Source of the DNA: Collimonas arenae | GTDB lineage: Bacteria; Pseudomonadota; Gammaproteobacteria; Burkholderiales; Burkholderiaceae_D | Length of the DNA stretch: 64,000 bases | Direction: 5' to 3' | Assembly: GCF_001584165.1 (NCBI RefSeq) | Contig: NZ_CP013233.1 | Coordinates: 248,001 to 312,000, forward strand | Part shown: piece by piece, positions 58,444 through 64,000 of the stretch | How positions within the stretch are numbered: the stretch's first letter is position 1 | How the letters are laid out: each line of letters begins with the position of its first letter | Translations under genes and position numbers: made by a program | The notes under the pieces: model-generated | What the model was told of the DNA's origin: nothing | The model's database searches: none | What the model saw: only the letters and a program-made list of their open reading frames with translations

Positions 58444-58875
58444 ATGGCAAAGAAAATCATTGGTTTTATCAAGCTGCAAGTGCCAGCTGGTAAAGCAAAC
58501 CCATCCCCACCAATCGGTCCAGCATTGGGTCAGCGCGGTCTGAACATCATGGAATTCTGTAAGGCATTTAATGCCCAGACCCAAGGTGTTGAGCCAGGTC
58601 TGCCAATTCCAGTCGTGATCACCGCGTTTGCTGACAAGTCCTTCACTTTCGTGATGAAGACTCCTCCAGCAACGATTCTGATCAAGAAGGCTGCTGGCAT
58701 CACCAAGGGTTCGGCTAAGCCGCATACCGACAAGGTTGGTTCTATCACTCGCAAGCAAGCAGAAGAAATCGCTACCTTGAAGAAGCCCGATTTGACTGGT
58801 GCTGATCTGGAAGCTGGCGTACGTACAATCGCCGGTTCTGCTCGTTCGATGGGCATCACGGTGGAGGGTCTGTAA
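58444..58875 (+). CDS. rplK: 50S ribosomal protein L11
   Basis: 143 residues. N-terminal domain [30 protein letters not shown] (thiostrepton/RF region) and C-terminal RNA-binding domain ([15 protein letters not shown], [12 protein letters not shown]). Start ATG 58444 with TAGGAG upstream; the longer frame begins in the leader. Confidence 0.98.
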   Translation: MAKKIIGFIKLQVPAGKANPSPPIGPALGQRGLNIMEFCKAFNAQTQGVEPGLPIPVVITAFADKSFTFVMKTPPATILIKKAAGITKGSAKPHTDKVGSITRKQAEEIATLKKPDLTGADLEAGVRTIAGSARSMGITVEGL

Positions 58876-59570
58876 TGGCTAAGTTATCTAAGCGCGCAAA
58901 AGCGATCAAGGCAAAAGTTGATCGCACCAAGGCATATCCATTCGATAACGCAGTTGCGTTGATCAAGGAATGCGCAACTGCAAAATTCAACGAATCGATC
59001 GACGTATCCGTCCAATTGGGCGTTGATGCAAAGAAATCGGACCAAGTGGTTCGCGGTTCCGTCGTGCTGCCAGCTGGCACCGGCAAGACTGTTCGCGTTG
59101 CAGTATTTGCTTCCGGCGAAAAAGCCGAACAAGCTAAAGCTGCCGGCGCCGATGTCGTTGGCATGGAAGACCTGGCCGAGCAGATCAAAGCCGGCAACAT
59201 GCCTTTCGACATCGTGATCGCTTCGCCAGACACCATGCGTATCGTTGGTACCCTGGGCCAGATCCTGGGACCACGCGGCCTGATGCCGAATCCGAAGGTT
59301 GGTACTGTTACTCCTGACGTCGCTACTGCCGTCAAGAACGCCAAAGCTGGTCAAGTGCAATATCGTACCGACAAGGCCGGTATCATCCACGCAACCATCG
59401 GTCGTAAATCGTTTAGCGATGCAGAACTGAAGTCCAACTTGTTGGCACTGATCGATGCATTGAGCAAAGCCAAGCCAGCAACCAGCAAGGGTGTATACCT
59501 GCGCAAGATCTCGTTGTCCTCGACAATGGGTGCCGGCGTTCGTGTCGATCAGTCGACACTGGCAGCTTAA
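58875..59570 (+). CDS. rplA: 50S ribosomal protein L1
   Basis: 231 residues, the normal length. It forms the L1 stalk and represses its own operon. Starts [20 protein letters not shown]; contains [17 protein letters not shown] and ends with [18 protein letters not shown] overlap with rplK shows translational coupling. Confidence 0.98.
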   Translation: MAKLSKRAKAIKAKVDRTKAYPFDNAVALIKECATAKFNESIDVSVQLGVDAKKSDQVVRGSVVLPAGTGKTVRVAVFASGEKAEQAKAAGADVVGMEDLAEQIKAGNMPFDIVIASPDTMRIVGTLGQILGPRGLMPNPKVGTVTPDVATAVKNAKAGQVQYRTDKAGIIHATIGRKSFSDAELKSNLLALIDALSKAKPATSKGVYLRKISLSSTMGAGVRVDQSTLAA

Positions 59571-59930
59571 TCGGCTGGCTGAGCTGTATTGAATCAAGTC
59601 CTGACGGCGGTGCGCGAGTCGCATAGCCATCAGGCGAATCTTTGGGCTGGATCTGTATTGGCTTTATCGATGCAGGTCCAGGCAATCAAAGACCGTTGGG
59701 CGGCGTGCAGCAGGTAGTGCACAAAGTTAAACACCAGGCGAGCAATCGTTTGGCACCCAACGCAGATGGTGTACCCGAACAAGTTTTGTAGTCTCAACGC
59801 TGTGTGTCGCTTTGTTTTTATGATGCGTCAGTACTGAACTCCTAACTTCGGACGCCGTGTTCGAACCGATGTGAGGTAAGTAACCACTTGCGGTTATGTC
59901 GTTACCGAGCATCATTTTTGGAGGTTGATC
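59571..59930 (+). promoter_or_regulatory. rplJL leader region
   Basis: 360 bases without a gene between rplA and rplJ. In other proteobacteria this region has the rplJ promoter and the structured L10-(L12)4-binding leader that represses translation. By position it should do the same, but I did not confirm the fold. The rplJ ribosome site GGAGG is at 59920-59924. Confidence 0.5.
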
Positions 59931-60428
59931 TTGAGTCTCAATCTGAATGACAAAAAGGCCGTAGTCGCCGAAGTCTCTGCAAAAGTAGCAGCTGCACAGA
60001 CTATCGTCGTGGCCGAATATCGTGGCATCCAGGTTGGTCACTTGACCCAACTGCGCGCTAATGCGCGTACCCAGGGTGTGTACCTGCGTGTATTGAAAAA
60101 TACACTGGCACGTCGCGCTGTTGAGGGTACCGCGTTTGCCGACCTCGCCTCGCAAATGACCGGCCCGTTGATCTATTCGATCTCCGAGGACGCCGTTGCT
60201 GCTGCAAAAGTCATCAATGACTTTGCAAAAACCAACGACAAACTGGTCGTCAAGGCAGGTAACTACGCTGGTAAGTCGCTGGATAAGGCGGGTGTACAAG
60301 CGTTGGCAAACATTCCAAGTCGCGAAGTTCTGCTGGCCCAAGTTGTGGGCATGATGCAGATGCCGATTGCTGGATTTGTGCGTGGTCTGGCTGCTTTGGC
60401 AGCGAAAAAAGAAGCCGAAGCCGCTTAA
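59931..60428 (+). CDS. rplJ: 50S ribosomal protein L10
   Basis: 165 residues, the base of the L7/L12 stalk. The N-terminus reads [20 protein letters not shown]; the middle has [17 protein letters not shown] and [13 protein letters not shown]. The start must be TTG 59931: GGAGG is six bases upstream, and no ATG lies in frame near it. TTG at 59925 is adjacent to the ribosome site and cannot be used. The rare start codon may lower initiation and help feedback control. Confidence 0.96.
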   Translation: MSLNLNDKKAVVAEVSAKVAAAQTIVVAEYRGIQVGHLTQLRANARTQGVYLRVLKNTLARRAVEGTAFADLASQMTGPLIYSISEDAVAAAKVINDFAKTNDKLVVKAGNYAGKSLDKAGVQALANIPSREVLLAQVVGMMQMPIAGFVRGLAALAAKKEAEAA

Positions 60429-60505
60429 TCAGCAAGCTTCAGGCGCTTTTTTTAGCGTTAGTACCAATCTGATGTATTCATTGTAAAAAAAATTAGGAGT
60501 TTCAC

Positions 60506-60883
60506 ATGGCCTTTGATAAAGACGCATTCCTGGGACAAATCGAGTCCCTGACTGTTATGGAATTGAATGACCTGGTTAAGGCATTCGAAGAGAAGTTTGG
60601 CGTTTCCGCAGCAGCTGTTGCAGTTGCTGGCGGCGGCGCTGCTGGCGGCGGCGCTGCTGCAGCTGAAGAGCAAACCGAGTTCACCGTTGTCCTGAAGGGC
60701 GTCGGCGCAAACAAGGTTGGCGTGATTAAGGCAGTTCGCGAAATCACCGGTCTGGGCTTGAAAGAAGCTAAAGACCTGGTTGACGGTGCACCGAAGCCAG
60801 TTAAAGAAGGCGTTTCGAAAGCCGACGCTGATGCTGCAGCCAAGAAATTGGTTGAAGCCGGCGCAGAAGCTGAAATCAAGTAA
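60506..60883 (+). CDS. rplL: 50S ribosomal protein L7/L12
   Basis: 125 residues. N-terminal dimer domain ([24 protein letters not shown]), an Ala/Gly-rich hinge, and the C-terminal factor-binding domain ([20 protein letters not shown] and [20 protein letters not shown]). TAGGAG precedes the start. Confidence 0.98.
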   Translation: MAFDKDAFLGQIESLTVMELNDLVKAFEEKFGVSAAAVAVAGGGAAGGGAAAAEEQTEFTVVLKGVGANKVGVIKAVREITGLGLKEAKDLVDGAPKPVKEGVSKADADAAAKKLVEAGAEAEIK

Positions 60884-60914
60884 TTTCAGCTTTTTTGAGC
60901 GCATTTATTGCGCT

Positions 60915-60962
60915 GGAGTCAAAGTGCAGAACTCTCGAAAAGGAGAGTTCGGCTTTGGCTCC
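60915..60962 (+). terminator. rplL-rpoB attenuator-like stem-loop
   Basis: GAACTCTC and GAGAGTTC form an 8-bp stem around GAAAAG, extended by outer pairs CAAAG/CTTTG and GGAG/CTCC, followed by a T-rich stretch. It matches in position the partial terminator between rplL and rpoB of other proteobacteria that sets the lower level of polymerase mRNA. The 269-base rplL-rpoB gap shows nothing else. Confidence 0.7.
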
Positions 60963-61152
60963 TTTGTCGTTTTTGATTTTGTTTAGCGCTTGTTGTTTTA
61001 TTAAGCGTCCGTTGCCATCAAGCTCGAAGGGCTGAGACTTGAGGAATTGTTGGTTACGACAGTTTAGCTAGATCGTTAGTTTTGTCTAGTTTGACCGAAA
61101 TATCCAGCGAATCCTGAATTCTCTATCCTTCCTGTCACTCACGGAGTGTTCA

Positions 61153-64000
61153 ATGCACTACTCATTTACTGAGAAGAAGCGTATTCGTAAATCCTTTGCG
61201 AAACGCGCTAACGTTCACCACGTTCCGTTCCTGCTGGCGACCCAGCTCGAGTCGTATCTTGGCTTTTTGCAAGCAGACAAAGTACCGTCTCAACGTAAGA
61301 ATGAGGGCCTGCAGTCGGCTTTCACGTCTATTTTCCCTATCGTTTCGCACAATGGTTTCGCGCGTCTCGAATTCTTGTCTTATGTCCTCGGCGATCCGCC
61401 GTTCGACGTCAAGGAATGCCAACAGCGTGGTCTGACGTTCGCGTCGCCATTGCGCGCCAAGGTGCGTCTGGTGATCCTGGACAAGGAGTCGCCGACCAAG
61501 CCAGTCGTCAAGGAAATGAAGGAGCAGGAAGTGTATATGGGCGAATTGCCGCTCATGACCACTACCGGCTCGTTCGTCATCAATGGTACCGAGCGTGTGA
61601 TCGTGTCGCAGTTGCATCGTTCCCCGGGTGTGTTCTTTGAACATGACCGCGGCAAGACGCACTCGTCCGGCAAATTGCTGTTCTCGGCACGTATCATTCC
61701 TTACCGTGGTTCCTGGCTGGACTTCGAGTTCGACCCGAAAGACATTCTGTTCTTCCGCGTCGACCGTCGCCGCAAGATGCCTGTCACGATCCTGCTGAAA
61801 GCGATCGGCATGTCGGTCGAGCAGATCCTGGCCAACTTCTTTGTATTCGACAATTTCGCGTTGCGCAATGAAGGCGCCGAAATGGAGTTCGTCTCCGAAC
61901 GCCTGCGTGGCGAAGTTGCGCGTTTCGACATCACAGACAAATCGGGCAAGGTCCTGGTCGCTAAAGACAAGCGGATCAATTCCAAGCACGTGCGTGACAT
62001 CGAAGCTGCCGGCATCAAGCACATTTCGGTACCGGAAGACTATCTGCTGGGCCGCGTCCTGGCGCGCAACATCGTTGACGGCGATACCGGCGAAGTGGTT
62101 GCCAACGCCAACGACGAGTTGACTGAAGAGTTGCTGGCCAAGCTGCGCGAAGCCGACGTTACTGACATCCAGACCCTGTACACCAACGATCTGGATCAAG
62201 GCGGCTACATTTCGCAAACGCTGCGTAGCGACGACACCAACGACCAGATGGCTGCCCGTGTAGCGATCTATCGCATGATGCGTCCTGGCGAACCGCCAAC
62301 CGAAGATTCGGTTGAAGCGTTGTTCAATGGCCTGTTCTATAACGAAGACCGTTACGATCTGTCGGCTGTCGGCCGCATGAAGTTCAACCGCCGTATCGGC
62401 CGTGATGAGCTGACTGGCGCCATGACGCTGTCGAATGAAGACGTGCTGGCTGTGATCAAAATCCTGGTTGAGTTGCGCAATGGTCGCGGCGAAGTCGACG
62501 ATATCGATCACTTGGGTAATCGTCGCGTGCGTTGCGTCGGCGAACTGGCTGAGAACCAATTCCGTGCCGGTCTGGTGCGGGTTGAGCGCGCAGTCAAGGA
62601 ACGCCTCGGCCAAGCCGAAGCGGACAACCTGATGCCGCACGACCTGATCAATTCCAAGCCGATTTCGGCCGCGATCCGTGAATTCTTCGGTTCGTCGCAG
62701 TTGTCGCAGTTTATGGACCAAACCAATCCGCTGTCGGAAATCACCCACAAGCGCCGTGTATCGGCACTTGGACCGGGCGGTTTGACCCGTGAGCGCGCCG
62801 GCTTTGAAGTCCGCGACGTGCATCCGACCCATTACGGCCGCGTTTGCCCGATCGAAACACCGGAAGGCCCGAACATTGGTCTGATCAACTCGCTGGCTTT
62901 GTATGCTCGCCTGAACGAATACGGTTTCCTCGAAACTCCGTACCGTAAGGTTGAAGACAGCAAGGTTACCGACCAGATCGATTACCTGTCGGCGATTGAA
63001 GAAGGCCGCTACATCATCGCCCAGGCGAATGCGACTATCGACAAGTCCCTGAAACTGTCCGATGAATTGGTTTCTGCACGTGAAGCCGGCGAAACCATTC
63101 TGGTATCGCCAGAGCGCGTTCAGTACATGGACGTTGCGCCAGGCCAGGTGGTTTCGGTTGCAGCATCGCTGATCCCGTTCCTCGAGCACGATGACGCGAA
63201 CCGCGCATTGATGGGTGCCAACATGCAACGTCAGGCAGTTCCTTGCTTGCGTCCAGAAAAGGCATTGGTCGGTACCGGTATCGAACGTACCGTGGCAGTT
63301 GACTCGGGCACCACTGTGCAGGCACTGCGTGGCGGTATCGTTGATTACGTCGATGCAGGCCGCGTCGTTATTCGCGTGAATGACGAAGAAGCGACTGCAG
63401 GCGAAGTCGGTGTCGATATCTACAACCTGATCAAGTACACACGTTCGAACCAGAACACCAACATCAACCAACGGCCAATCGTGCAAGTTGGTGACCGCGT
63501 CGCCAAGCACGACGTGATCGCCGATGGCGCATCGACCGATCTGGGTGAGCTGGCTCTGGGGCAGAACATGCTGGTGGCGTTTATGCCATGGAACGGCTAC
63601 AACTTCGAAGATTCGATTTTGATCTCCGAGAAAGTCGTTGCTGACGACCGCTATACCTCGATTCATATCGAAGAATTGTCTGTTGTTGCTCGCGACACCA
63701 AGCTGGGCGCTGAAGAAATCACCCGCGACATCTCCAACCTGGCCGAAAACCAGCTGGCGCGTCTGGATGAATCCGGCATCGTCTATATCGGCGCTGAAGT
63801 CGAAGCCGGCGATACACTGGTCGGTAAGGTGACTCCTAAGGGCGAAACCCAACTGACGCCAGAAGAAAAGCTGTTGCGCGCGATTTTCGGCGAAAAGGCT
63901 TCGGACGTTAAAGATACATCGCTGCGCGTGCCTTCGGGCATGGTCGGTACGGTGATCGACGTGCAAGTGTTTACCCGCGAAGGCATCCAACGCGACAAAC
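61153..64000 (+). CDS. rpoB: DNA-directed RNA polymerase subunit beta, N-terminal part
   Basis: The first 949 codons of about 1,370; the gene runs out of the window. The start [20 protein letters not shown] has GGAG six bases upstream. Among recognised parts are the [18 protein letters not shown] lobe, the rifampicin cluster [20 protein letters not shown] and [21 protein letters not shown] with unmodified wild-type residues, and the region [15 protein letters not shown]. It follows the attenuator after rplL and should be followed by rpoC. Confidence 0.99.
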   Translation, partial: MHYSFTEKKRIRKSFAKRANVHHVPFLLATQLESYLGFLQADKVPSQRKNEGLQSAFTSIFPIVSHNGFARLEFLSYVLGDPPFDVKECQQRGLTFASPLRAKVRLVILDKESPTKPVVKEMKEQEVYMGELPLMTTTGSFVINGTERVIVSQLHRSPGVFFEHDRGKTHSSGKLLFSARIIPYRGSWLDFEFDPKDILFFRVDRRRKMPVTILLKAIGMSVEQILANFFVFDNFALRNEGAEMEFVSERLRGEVARFDITDKSGKVLVAKDKRINSKHVRDIEAAGIKHISVPEDYLLGRVLARNIVDGDTGEVVANANDELTEELLAKLREADVTDIQTLYTNDLDQGGYISQTLRSDDTNDQMAARVAIYRMMRPGEPPTEDSVEALFNGLFYNEDRYDLSAVGRMKFNRRIGRDELTGAMTLSNEDVLAVIKILVELRNGRGEVDDIDHLGNRRVRCVGELAENQFRAGLVRVERAVKERLGQAEADNLMPHDLINSKPISAAIREFFGSSQLSQFMDQTNPLSEITHKRRVSALGPGGLTRERAGFEVRDVHPTHYGRVCPIETPEGPNIGLINSLALYARLNEYGFLETPYRKVEDSKVTDQIDYLSAIEEGRYIIAQANATIDKSLKLSDELVSAREAGETILVSPERVQYMDVAPGQVVSVAASLIPFLEHDDANRALMGANMQRQAVPCLRPEKALVGTGIERTVAVDSGTTVQALRGGIVDYVDAGRVVIRVNDEEATAGEVGVDIYNLIKYTRSNQNTNINQRPIVQVGDRVAKHDVIADGASTDLGELALGQNMLVAFMPWNGYNFEDSILISEKVVADDRYTSIHIEELSVVARDTKLGAEEITRDISNLAENQLARLDESGIVYIGAEVEAGDTLVGKVTPKGETQLTPEEKLLRAIFGEKASDVKDTSLRVPSGMVGTVIDVQVFTREGIQRDK

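Noticed and set aside
61162..63990. Minus-strand open frame of 942 codons opposite rpoB
   Set aside because: It is the mirror of the strongly codon-biased rpoB gene; its translation has no family likeness and rpoB is certain.

Overview
The window is ordinary chromosomal DNA of a betaproteobacterium of the Burkholderiales, most likely Oxalobacteraceae (Collimonas, Herbaspirillum or Janthinobacterium type). I infer this from the tRNA-Tyr/Gly/Thr-tuf-tRNA-Trp-secE-nusG-rplKAJL-rpoB order, the protein sequences and the moderately GC-rich coding. Collimonas is my best guess but cannot be proven from the window.

Layout. 0-3.3 kb: the end of a DinG-type helicase, then ahpC-ahpF behind a good OxyR box. 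3.4-8.1 kb: an SDR, then a three-gene periplasmic FAD dehydrogenase operon (Tat small subunit, GMC flavoprotein, triheme cytochrome c). 8.3-16.2 kb: a small lipoprotein, two REP-like hairpins, a secreted S9 peptidase, a dienelactone hydrolase, an ECF sigma factor/membrane protein/ferredoxin/MFS cluster and a VOC protein. 16.4-24.3 kb: a solitary amino-acid binding protein, a DUF2058 protein, a broken iron alcohol dehydrogenase with a divergent LysR gene, and a LysR-controlled YfcC-type transporter plus M20 amidohydrolase. 24.8-37.7 kb: katG and a phospholipase/phosphatase (both frameshifted), a diheme cytochrome c peroxidase, an AraC/SDR pair, a thioredoxin-hydrolase-Ohr-hydrolase row and a divergent OhrR gene.

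37.7-41.8 kb is the accessory segment. It starts at a tRNA-Asn 3' fragment cut at the anticodon loop, carries a secreted GH54-plus-ricin-lectin protein and an orphan membrane protein, and ends at two 20-bp-spaced repeats at the Tn7 attachment position behind glmS. 41.8-55.2 kb is housekeeping: glmS, an Lrp/AsnC regulator, glmU, a YXWGXW lipoprotein, a YegP protein, ttcA, folB, a FolM-like SDR, a MidA-type methyltransferase, a DUF2905 protein, a kefF-kefC-arsC operon and a PuuD-type hydrolase. 55.3-64 kb is the conserved tRNA/tuf/secE/nusG/ribosomal protein/rpoB block, with rpoB running off the end.

Two themes stand out. First, peroxide defence is dense: ahpCF, katG, cytochrome c peroxidase and ohr/ohrR lie within 37 kb, with OxyR-like and OhrR-like sites. 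Second, five genes carry seven frameshifts and every one is the loss of exactly one base; adding the bases back restores family-length proteins. This is either consensus sequencing error or unusual decay, and it decides whether katG, arsC, kefF, the phospholipase and the alcohol dehydrogenase work.
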